Positions 13,572 to 19,379 of a stretch of 19,379 nucleotides of DNA are shown piece after piece. The DNA is taken from positions 1 to 19,379 of the forward strand of contig DASZGL010000074.1 of assembly GCA_035938875.1 (NCBI GenBank), given 5' to 3'. The translations under genes and the position numbers were made by a program. Under the pieces are notes generated by a model. That model was not told the origin of the DNA, ran no database searches, and worked only from the letters and a program-made list of their open reading frames with translations. The DNA is from DASZGL01 sp035938875. Its GTDB lineage: Bacteria > Chloroflexota > Dormibacteria > Aeolococcales > Aeolococcaceae. Every line of letters starts with the position of its first letter. The stretch's first letter is position 1.

Positions 13572-13916
13572 CTACGACGCCATGCGGCGGCGCAGCTCGT
13601 CGAGCTCGCGCGCGCAGCCGGCGGACGCCGCGATCGGGCCGACCACCTCAGGCCGGAGCATGTAGCGCTCCTGGACCAGGAAGATCGCCTCGATCATCTC
13701 AGCGGCGGTGTGGTGGGTCTTGACGTCGATGCTGTGCCGCTGAAGCGCCGCCCGCACCCATCCCGGGACGATCCTGCTGTGCAGGTTGATCTCCTCGAGT
13801 TGGGTGAGTAGCCCGTCCAGCTCGCAGAGGGCGGCGCGGCGCTGGCCGCGGGTGTCGTCCTCCTCGGTTGGCCACGACAGCTGTTTGGGGACGCGGTTCT
13901 TGACGAGCGCTGCCAT
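13572..13916 (-). CDS. Small soluble protein of unknown function
   Basis: I do not recognise this 114-residue protein. It looks wholly alpha-helical and cytosolic, without signal peptide or membrane segment. Notable segments are ELDGLLTQLEEINLHSRIVP (33-52), which resembles a helical hairpin, WVRAALQRHSIDVKTHHTA (53-71) and MIEAIFLVQERYML (74-87). There are two conserved-looking His-rich positions (HH at 68-69). Start ATG 13916 follows CAGGGAG with about eight bases of spacing. It ends 19 bases before the proposed rpiA start, so the two are probably cotranscribed. Two small inverted repeats upstream (13931-13946 and 14015-14034) could regulate the pair. It could be a regulatory or adaptor protein, but nothing in the sequence shows which. 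Confidence 0.7.
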   Translation of the reverse strand: MAALVKNRVPKQLSWPTEEDDTRGQRRAALCELDGLLTQLEEINLHSRIVPGWVRAALQRHSIDVKTHHTAAEMIEAIFLVQERYMLRPEVVGPIAASAGCARELDELRRRMAS

Positions 13917-13930
13917 CTAGGGCTCCCTGT

Positions 13931-13946
13931 TTGGAGTGTCATCCAA
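13931..13946. promoter_or_regulatory. Short inverted repeat near the start of the small gene
   Basis: TTGGA (13931-13935) and TCCAA (13942-13946) are reverse complements with six bases between, centred about 22 bp upstream of ATG 13916. The spacing matches that of the larger repeat at 14015-14034. It may be an operator half of a common regulator or chance. Confidence 0.2.
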
Positions 13947-14014
13947 CCCGGTCGGCGGATGCGTGCAAGGATGGGACCGAACGGATGCGCCGTTCAACCA
14001 ACGCATGGTAAAGA

Positions 14015-14034
14015 CTGTTCAGCAATATGAACAG
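14015..14034. repeat. Perfect 7-bp inverted repeat, candidate operator
   Basis: CTGTTCAGCAATATGAACAG consists of CTGTTCA and its exact reverse complement TGAACAG around a six-base centre. It sits in the 197-bp gap between the lipB stop (14114) and the start of the small gene (13916). AT-rich surroundings and the lack of a clear T-run after the stem favour a protein-binding site over an intrinsic terminator. The rest of the gap holds a direct repeat of CGGATGCG (13956-13963 and 13982-13989) and no gene. Confidence 0.45.
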
Positions 14035-14113
14035 GGGTTTGGTCGAAGTCAGCGGAGCGTGACCGCCGCGATCAAAACTTGTTAAGGATGCGACACGGCC
14101 GTCACACCGCGGG

Positions 14114-14860
14114 TCACGCCGCCGTGGTAACGGCTGGCCGATCCTCGATGAGGCTCATAAGGCGGTCGTCGCAGCCATCGAGCCGCCGGCCCAGGACCGC
14201 CGCCAGGTGGCCGGCGAGCAGGGGGGCCAGATTCTCCGGGGTCAGGTCCGCCGAACCCTCACGCTCGAGCGAGGTGACACCCGCGTCCTCGATCCCGCAG
14301 GGAACGATGTGGCTGAACCACGACAGCTCGGTGGTGACGTTGAGGGCGACACCGTGCGTGGTCACCCCGCCGGCGAGCTTGACGCCGATGGCGGCGAGCT
14401 TGGCGGAGCCGACCCAGGCGCCCGTGTAGGGCGGACGGCGATCCGCGGCCACGCCCACCGCCGCTGCCGTGGCCATGAGCGCCGCCTCGAGGGCGCGGAG
14501 GTAGCGGACGACGTCGCCGTGCTCCGGGTGCTCGGCGATGGGGAACGCCGCGGCGAGGAGAACCACAGGGTAAGCGACCAGCTGGCCCGGCCCGTGATAG
14601 GTGACAGACCCGCCGCGGTCGACCTCGCAGAACGCGGCACCGAGCGACCGTAGGTGCCCGGGTCCGCGGCCGAGGTGCTCGGTGCGGCCGTTGCGCCCCA
14701 TGGTGTAGACGGGCGGGTGCTCGAGGAGCAGGACGCAGTCGTCGATGGCGCCGTCGCGGCGGGCCGCGGCCAGCCGTCGCTGCAGCGTCCACGCCTCGCT
14801 GTAGTCGACGAGGCCGAGCCACCGGTGGCGAAGCGGGGGTGGCGCCGCCGGATCGCTCAT
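14114..14860 (-). CDS. lipB: Lipoyl(octanoyl) transferase
   Basis: LipB moves octanoyl from acyl carrier protein to lipoyl domains as the first step of lipoate synthesis. The 248-residue product contains LLLEHPPVYTMGRNGR (44-59), DRGGSVTYHGPGQLVAYP (81-98), GSAKLAAIGVKLAGGVTTHG (151-170) with the catalytic Lys154, and IVPCGIEDAGVTSL (185-198) with the catalytic Cys188. All expected residues are present. ATG 14860 overlaps the lipA stop (ATGA), so translation is coupled; lipA is first in this operon. The C-terminal 30 residues are more variable. The protein acts in the cytosol and with LipA supplies the cofactor for the E2 subunit at the right edge of the window. Confidence 0.97.
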   Translation of the reverse strand: MSDPAAPPPLRHRWLGLVDYSEAWTLQRRLAAARRDGAIDDCVLLLEHPPVYTMGRNGRTEHLGRGPGHLRSLGAAFCEVDRGGSVTYHGPGQLVAYPVVLLAAAFPIAEHPEHGDVVRYLRALEAALMATAAAVGVAADRRPPYTGAWVGSAKLAAIGVKLAGGVTTHGVALNVTTELSWFSHIVPCGIEDAGVTSLEREGSADLTPENLAPLLAGHLAAVLGRRLDGCDDRLMSLIEDRPAVTTAA

Positions 14861-15816
14861 CCAGCGCGGGCCACAACCGCCTGCTCGGCGGCGTGGTAGC
14901 TGCTGCGCACCAGGGGACCGGACTCGACGTGCTCGAAACCGAGCTGCAGCCCGAACTCGCGAAGCGCGGCGAACTCCTCGGGGGGGACGAAGCGGATGAT
15001 GGGATGATGCTTCAGCGAGGGCCGCAGGTATTGGCCGATGGTGACAATTTCAACCTCGTGGTCGCGCATGTCGGCGAGCAGCTCGCGGACTTCGTCGAGG
15101 GTCTCGCCGAGTCCCACCATCAGCCCTGACTTGGTCCGGCTGCGAGGCTCGAGCTGCTTGGCCCGCTGCAGCAGCTGCAGGCTCTGTTCGAGGTCAGCCT
15201 TGGGTCGCACGCGCCGGTAGAGGCGGGAGACGGTCTCGACGTTGTGATTGAAGATCTCCGGTACTGTGGCCATGACCGTGCGCAGCGACTCCTCTCTGCC
15301 GTTGAAGTCGGGGGTCAGCACCTCGATGGTCGTGCCCGGCGACGCCTCGCGAATCGCGACGATGGTTGCGGCGAAGATCCCGGCGCCGAAGTCGGGCAGG
15401 TCATCGCGGTCGACCGACGTGACCACCGCGTGGCGCAGTCCCATACGCCGGACTGCCTCGCCGACCCGGCGCGGCTCGTCGGCGTCGATGTCGCCACCGC
15501 GGCGGCCGCTCTTCACCGCGCAGAACGCGCAGGCACGCGTGCACACGTCGCCGAGGATCATGAATGTCGCCGTCCCCTGGCCCCAGCACTCGCCGATGTT
15601 GGGACAGCGCGCCTCCTCGCACACAGTGTTGAGCGTCAGGCTGCGCATCGTCTCCTTGATGCGCGAGTAGCCATCGCTGACGGGAAGCCGGACGGTGAGC
15701 CAGGGCGGGCGCCGGTCGACACCGTCGGGGAGCAGTCGGAGGTGGGCGGGGCGCTGGTCACCGGGGCGGTGCTGCGCGGGATCGCCCCCGGAGGCGACGA
15801 CGGGAAGAGGCTGCAT
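14857..15816 (-). CDS. lipA: Lipoyl synthase (radical SAM)
   Basis: LipA inserts two sulfurs into octanoyl chains on lipoyl domains. The 319-residue protein has both iron-sulfur sites: the auxiliary cluster motif CEEARCPNIGEC (Cys66, Cys71, Cys77) and the radical SAM motif CTRACAFC (Cys92, Cys96, Cys99). The C-terminal RSSY (304-307) that supplies a serine ligand is also present. PPWLTVRLPVSDGYSRIK (37-54) and GTATFMILGDVC are of the type seen outside Actinomycetota; Mycobacterium LipA has WIKTRARIGPEY and EATFLIGGDQC. ATG 15816 is chosen because the frame upstream, although open to 16086, runs into the divergent pruA gene and shows no similarity. TACAGT at 15829-15834 could be a -10 element giving a very short leader. 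It overlaps lipB by four bases. Confidence 0.98.
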   Translation of the reverse strand: MQPLPVVASGGDPAQHRPGDQRPAHLRLLPDGVDRRPPWLTVRLPVSDGYSRIKETMRSLTLNTVCEEARCPNIGECWGQGTATFMILGDVCTRACAFCAVKSGRRGGDIDADEPRRVGEAVRRMGLRHAVVTSVDRDDLPDFGAGIFAATIVAIREASPGTTIEVLTPDFNGREESLRTVMATVPEIFNHNVETVSRLYRRVRPKADLEQSLQLLQRAKQLEPRSRTKSGLMVGLGETLDEVRELLADMRDHEVEIVTIGQYLRPSLKHHPIIRFVPPEEFAALREFGLQLGFEHVESGPLVRSSYHAAEQAVVARAG

Positions 15817-15908
15817 GGGCGGGCATTCACTGTACACCCGAGGTCGGCGCCGAGGCCCCCAGCAGGGTGGTGACGTCATCGCTGCCGCTGCGCGAGAATC
15901 GTCGGGCG
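15817..15908. promoter_or_regulatory. Divergent lipA-pruA promoter region
   Basis: This 92-bp gap must hold both promoters. Toward lipA, TACAGT (minus strand, 15834-15829) is a possible -10. Toward pruA, GAGAAT lies nine bases before ATG 15909 and is weaker. The 8-bp palindrome TGACGTCA at 15871-15878 sits between them; the same octamer occurs at the start of the gene at 2627. Confidence 0.35.
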
Positions 15909-17528
15909 ATGTCCAGCGACGCCCCGCGCAACGAGCCGGTTCGCGAGTATGCGCCGCGAAGCGAGGAGCGGCGAGCGCTCCGCGCGGCGCTTCACGATCT
16001 GTCGGCGAGGACGCGACTGTTGCCGATGCACATCGACGGCCGCGACGCCCCAGGCACCGGCCCACCCTTTGTTGTCCGTGCCCCACACCGCCACGAACTC
16101 AGCCTCGGCGAAGGTCGGCAGGCCACCGGGGAGGACGTCGATGCGGCGATAGGGGCGGCGCTGCGGGCTGCGCCCTCGTGGGCGTCGCTCCGGCAAACAG
16201 AGCGCAACGCCATCCTGTTGCGCGCCGCCGATCTGCTCTCCGGACCCTGGCGCGACCGGCTTAACGCCGCGACCATTCTCGGGCAGAGCAAGTCGGTGCA
16301 CCAGGCGGAGATCGACTCGGCATGCGAGCTCATCGACTTCTGGCGCTTCAACCCGTGGTTCGCCCTGCGCCTGGAGGAGGATCAGCCGATCTCTCCGCCC
16401 GGCGTCAGCAATCGCACCGAGCTCCGCGCCCTGGAAGGCTTCGTCCTCGCGGTCACCCCATTCAACTTCACATCGATCGCCGGCAACCTGCCGACGGCGC
16501 CGGTGCTGATGGGCAACGTGGTCGTCTGGAAGGCGGCGTCGACACAGCAGCTCGCGGCGTCGCTCATCCTGGAGCTGCTCGAGGAAGCTGGTCTTCCACC
16601 GGGCGTGATCAACATGGTGACCGGCCACGGTGGGCCGGTGGCCGACGCCGCACTCAGTCATCCCGCGCTGGCCGGGATCCACTTCACCGGCTCGACGTCG
16701 ACCTTCCACCACCTCTGGCGTGGCGTTGCCGCCAATATCGACGGATACCGAACATACCCACGCCTGGTGGGCGAAACCGGTGGCAAGGACTTCGTCGTCG
16801 CCCATCCCTCGGCCGACTTGGACAGCTTGCTGGTTGGGCTCTTGCGCGGCGCCTTCGAATACCAGGGGCAGAAGTGCTCAGCCGCATCGCGCGCCTACAT
16901 CCCCGAGTCGCTGTGGCGGCAACTGCGTGGACCGCTGGCGGAGGCTACGGAGTCGATCCCCATGGGCGACCCTGCGGACTTCTCCACGTTCATGGGCGCG
17001 GTCATCGACGAGAGCGCCTTCCGCGGTCACCAGTCGGTGCTCGAGGGGGCGCGCAACGATGCCCGGCTGACGCTGATAGCCGGCGGCGAATGCGACGACT
17101 CCGTGGGCTGGTTCGTCCGGCCGACGATCTACGTCACCGACGATCCCCACCACCCGCTGATGGAACAGGAGATCTTCGGGCCCATCCTGACCGTGTACCC
17201 ATACCGCGACGACGCCTGGAGCGACACCCTCCGGCTGGTCGATGAGACATCGCCGTACGCGCTCACCGGCGCGGTCTTCGCCACCGAGAGGGCCGCCGTC
17301 GACGAGGCGATGACCGCACTGCGCAACGCCGCCGGCAACTTCTACGTCAACGACAAGCCGACCGGCGCCGTCGTCGGGCAGCAGCCGTTCGGGGGTGCCC
17401 GTGCCAGCGGCACAAACGACAAGGCCGGCTCGGCGGCGAACCTGCTGCGCTGGGTCTCGATCCGGGCGATCAAGGAAACGCGCCAACCCGCACGACGCTG
17501 GCGTTACCCGCACATGGACGCGGACTGA
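15909..17528 (+). CDS. pruA: 1-pyrroline-5-carboxylate dehydrogenase
   Basis: The enzyme oxidises glutamate-gamma-semialdehyde (from pyrroline-5-carboxylate) to glutamate with NAD, the second step of proline breakdown. The 539-residue product is the usual monofunctional length. TPFNFTSIAGNLPTAPVLMG (183-202), VVWKAA (205-210), FTGSTSTF (259-266), LVGETGGKDF (286-295) with catalytic Glu289 and GQKCSAASRAY (320-330) with nucleophile Cys323 are all P5C dehydrogenase hallmarks. EIFGPILTVYPY and GQQPFGGARASGTNDKAG near the C-terminus complete the pattern. ATG 15909 matches the expected N-terminus; fourteen further upstream codons in frame reach 15867 but add nothing family-like. No proline dehydrogenase gene is in this window. 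Promoter and lipA share the divergent gap. Confidence 0.97.
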   Translation: MSSDAPRNEPVREYAPRSEERRALRAALHDLSARTRLLPMHIDGRDAPGTGPPFVVRAPHRHELSLGEGRQATGEDVDAAIGAALRAAPSWASLRQTERNAILLRAADLLSGPWRDRLNAATILGQSKSVHQAEIDSACELIDFWRFNPWFALRLEEDQPISPPGVSNRTELRALEGFVLAVTPFNFTSIAGNLPTAPVLMGNVVVWKAASTQQLAASLILELLEEAGLPPGVINMVTGHGGPVADAALSHPALAGIHFTGSTSTFHHLWRGVAANIDGYRTYPRLVGETGGKDFVVAHPSADLDSLLVGLLRGAFEYQGQKCSAASRAYIPESLWRQLRGPLAEATESIPMGDPADFSTFMGAVIDESAFRGHQSVLEGARNDARLTLIAGGECDDSVGWFVRPTIYVTDDPHHPLMEQEIFGPILTVYPYRDDAWSDTLRLVDETSPYALTGAVFATERAAVDEAMTALRNAAGNFYVNDKPTGAVVGQQPFGGARASGTNDKAGSAANLLRWVSIRAIKETRQPARRWRYPHMDAD

Positions 17529-17568
17529 TTCGAGCAGGGCAACCGTCGCGCGCCCGAGAGATGGGCGA

Positions 17569-17949
17569 TCAGGTGAGGATGCTGCTCACCTGGGTGATGT
17601 CCTCGGCGCCGATGACCAACCGACCTCGCGCGGTGAGGTAGAGCAGGTCGCAGTTGACGTCGGCGGCCGCCAGGCGATCGAGGATCCGCGCCATCTCACC
17701 GGGCCGGTCGGGCAGTGATGTGACAAAAACTTCGCGCTCGTGGTCGACGCGCATCCCGGCTGCCTCGAGCAACGCGTGCGCTCGCTGCGCATCGCTCTCG
17801 ACGAGGACGTGAAGAACGCCCTCGTTGCCACTGACCACGCCACAGACACCCTCGATGTTGATTCCCGCCTCACCGAGGACAGCGCCGAGCTGGGCCGCGG
17901 TACCAGGGCGATCGTCGAGGATCACCACCAACTCCGTCTGCTGAGCCAC
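17569..17949 (-). CDS. Protein of two ACT domains
   Basis: The 126-residue product is nothing but two ACT-type beta-alpha-beta-beta-alpha-beta units. The first (about 5-65) has VVILDDRPGTAAQLGAVLGE and INIEGVCGVV; the second (about 72-120) has FVTSLPDRPGEMARILDRL and VNCDLLYLT. ACT pairs bind amino acids and regulate a partner enzyme or transporter; no catalytic domain is attached. GTG 17949 starts the first strand directly, and TACAGT at 17961-17956 ends six bases upstream, fitting a leaderless mRNA. An alternative start at 18024 would add Cys/Pro-rich residues with no domain. It converges on pruA with 40 bases between stops. The ligand is unknown; a link to proline or glutamate levels is only positional. 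Confidence 0.85.
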   Translation of the reverse strand: MAQQTELVVILDDRPGTAAQLGAVLGEAGINIEGVCGVVSGNEGVLHVLVESDAQRAHALLEAAGMRVDHEREVFVTSLPDRPGEMARILDRLAAADVNCDLLYLTARGRLVIGAEDITQVSSILT

Positions 17950-17955
17950 GAGCGG

Positions 17956-17961
17956 ACTGTA
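17956..17961 (-). promoter_or_regulatory. Probable -10 element of the ACT-domain gene
   Basis: On the minus strand TACAGT ends six bases before the GTG start at 17949, the spacing expected when transcription begins at the start codon. A TTGCGG lies 19 bp further upstream, which is a long spacer. The same TACAGT hexamer precedes lipA. Confidence 0.4.
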
Positions 17962-18052
17962 ACAGGGTGTTGAGGAGTGGCCGCAAGGCACGCGCCGCAC
18001 CGGACGGCTCAGGCACGGAAGCACGGAGGACCGCAGCGACAGCGGCGAAGCC

Positions 18053-19379
18053 TCAGAGCAGCGCGGAGTTCTCCTCGATGCCCTCGAGCGCCTCCTTGCA
18101 GGCGCGGAGAAAACGCGCTCCCTGAAGGCCGTCGTTGATGCGGTGATCGAAGGACAGCGAGAGGTTCATCATCGAACGCACGGCGATGCCGTCATCGCCG
18201 ACGACAACCGGCCGCTTGACGATCGCGTCCATGACCATGATCGCTGCCTGCGGCTGGTTGATGATCGCCTGTGACATCACCGTCCCCAGCGCCCCGGCGT
18301 TGTTGAGTGTGAATGTCCCGCCCTGGACGTCGTCGACGCGCAGCTTCTTGTTGCGAGCACGGTCGATCACGTCGGTGGTAGCCAGTGCCAGGCCCTCGAG
18401 GTTGAGCCGTTCGGCATTGTGCACAACGGGCACGATGAGACCGTCCTCCAGAGCGACGGCGAAGCCCAGGTTGACCGCGCGTCGCAGCACGATGCCGTCT
18501 GCGCTCCAGCTGGAGTTGAGCGTGGGATACTGCTGCAGCGCAGCCACGACTGCTCTGGCCACGAATGGCAGGAACGTCAGGTCTACGCCGGTGCGCTGCT
18601 GAAAGCCGGCACGCCGCGAGCTTCGCACCCTGGCGACGGCGGTCATGTCGACCTCCATCATCAGCCAAGCGTGTGGCGACGTCTGCCGGCTGCGCACCAT
18701 GTGCTCGGCGATGGCCCGGCGCATCGGCGTCAGTGGCACCACGGTGTCGCCCTGGCCTGGTGTGGCTGTGGCAGCCACGGCCGGCGTCGGCGTCGCAGCC
18801 GCCGGTGGCGGCGCAGCCTGCGCTTCGGCTGGAGACGGCGCGGCGACCGGAGCCTCGGGGCGGGCGCGCTGGCCCGCCGCCTGGCCCGAGTCACGGCGCT
18901 GGACGAACTCGAGAACGTCCTTCTTGGTGACGCGTCCACCGATGCCGCTGCCGCCGATCTCAACGAGGTCGACGCCGTGCTCGCGGGCGAGCATGCGCAC
19001 CGCTGGTGTGACGTGCTGCGCCGCCGCAGCGCCCGTCGCGGGCTGCGGCCCAGGTTGCGCCTGTGCCGGCGGCTGGGCCGCGGGCGGCGACGGCGGTGCC
19101 GCGGCTCCGGCGCGCTGCGACGGCGGCGCACCGGCACTCTCGACAGCAATCGGCTCCGCTGCCGGGGGTGCCTGAGCGGCGGCCGGAGCCTGCGCGGCCG
19201 GTTCCTGCTGCGGCTGCGCCGGGGCCGACTCGGCGGGAACCTGCGCCTTGGCGGCGCCGTTGCTCGCGGCTCCGCCCGAAGCCTCCTCGATGGTGCAGAT
19301 GGGCTGCCCCACGGGGACCACCGCGCCCTCCTCGACCATGTGCTGACCCATGATCCCATCCGCCGGCGCGGGGATCTCG
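18053..19379 (-). CDS. 2-oxoacid dehydrogenase E2 (dihydrolipoamide acyltransferase), N-terminus outside window
   Basis: The frame is open to the right edge, so the start and the lipoyl-lysine are missing. Numbering from the internal ATG 19351: residues 1-23 are the end of the lipoyl domain (EEGAVVPVGQPICTIEE). A long Ala/Pro/Gln-rich linker follows (25-112), then the E3/E1-binding domain (114-151; VTPAVRMLAREHGVDL, GGRVTKKDVLEF), a second linker and the catalytic acyltransferase domain (from about 205). The active site FDHRINDG carries His403 and Asp407. FTLNNAGALGTVMSQAIINQ is typical of the pyruvate, branched-chain and related E2 proteins; I cannot decide the substrate. E1 and E3 genes probably lie upstream, beyond the window. 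The lipoyl group would be made by LipB and LipA encoded 2.2 kb away. Confidence 0.95.
   Translation of the reverse strand, partial: EIPAPADGIMGQHMVEEGAVVPVGQPICTIEEASGGAASNGAAKAQVPAESAPAQPQQEPAAQAPAAAQAPPAAEPIAVESAGAPPSQRAGAAAPPSPPAAQPPAQAQPGPQPATGAAAAQHVTPAVRMLAREHGVDLVEIGGSGIGGRVTKKDVLEFVQRRDSGQAAGQRARPEAPVAAPSPAEAQAAPPPAAATPTPAVAATATPGQGDTVVPLTPMRRAIAEHMVRSRQTSPHAWLMMEVDMTAVARVRSSRRAGFQQRTGVDLTFLPFVARAVVAALQQYPTLNSSWSADGIVLRRAVNLGFAVALEDGLIVPVVHNAERLNLEGLALATTDVIDRARNKKLRVDDVQGGTFTLNNAGALGTVMSQAIINQPQAAIMVMDAIVKRPVVVGDDGIAVRSMMNLSLSFDHRINDGLQGARFLRACKEALEGIEENSALL

Noticed and set aside
14015..14034. Intrinsic terminator for lipB at the inverted repeat
   Set aside because: A 7-bp stem with low GC and no proper T-run after it on the minus strand; an operator is more likely, though not certain.
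15817..16086. Longer lipA start at 16086
   Set aside because: The extra 90 residues overlap the divergent pruA gene and are Arg-rich without LipA similarity.
18645..19175. Ala/Gly/Cys-rich 176-residue plus-strand frame
   Set aside because: Antisense of the Ala/Pro linkers of the E2 gene; low complexity only.
1..19379. Mobile element, prophage, CRISPR array or integrated island at the tRNA genes
   Set aside because: No transposase, integrase, tRNA-end duplication or regularly spaced repeats were seen on either strand.

Overview
This is a 19.4 kb, very GC-rich chromosomal segment of a bacterium, packed with genes on both strands and showing no insertion sequence, prophage, CRISPR array or rRNA. 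Housekeeping genes (dtd, rpiA, lipA, lipB, pruA, an E2 acyltransferase, two tRNAs) sit beside accessory enzymes. Several families (RibD_C-only reductase, TIGR03086 DinB-like protein, NrtR-like protein, probable leaderless starts) are common in Actinomycetota. LipA argues against a classical actinobacterium: its CEEARCPNIGECW and GTATFMILGDVCTRAC stretches, and the absence of the actinobacterial KPPWIKTRA-type N-terminus, look more like Chloroflexota/Dormibacterota or Bacillota LipA. I infer an uncultured high-GC lineage near Actinomycetota/Chloroflexota; this is not proven.

Layout. 1-507 (-): N-terminal part of an alpha/beta hydrolase, cut by the window edge, divergent from a GGDEF diguanylate cyclase (537-1520, +) across a 29-bp gap that holds a 12-bp perfect palindrome. 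1549-2506 (-): tRNA-Phe(GAA), then a RibD_C reductase with no ordinary start codon. 2627-3731 (+): an unrecognised protein, then dtd. 3742-4470 (-): an NrtR-like protein with a degenerate Nudix box. 4880-5479 (+): a TIGR03086 protein. 5486-5560 (-): tRNA-Val(UAC). 5666-6652 (+): an ornithine cyclodeaminase/mu-crystallin family enzyme.

6665-12810 (-) is the most unusual part: a tight four-gene operon, in transcription order a fatty-acyl-CoA-reductase-like SDR fused to a HAD-IB phosphatase-like domain, a zinc alcohol dehydrogenase (1-nt gap), a LarA-like nickel-pincer racemase homologue (4-nt overlap) and a PlsC acyltransferase (4-nt overlap). A plausible leaderless promoter lies directly upstream. 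The enzyme mix suggests an uncharacterised lipid pathway that joins acyl reduction, alcohol/aldehyde redox, a 2-hydroxy-acid step and acyl transfer.

12872-13916 (-): rpiA, apparently starting at CTG, behind a small unrecognised gene. 14114-15816 (-): lipA-lipB with a 4-nt overlap, making the lipoyl cofactor. 15909-17528 (+): pruA for proline/glutamate metabolism. 17569-17949 (-): a double-ACT-domain protein. 18053-19379 (-): a lipoyl-dependent 2-oxoacid dehydrogenase E2 subunit cut by the right edge, a natural client of LipA/LipB.
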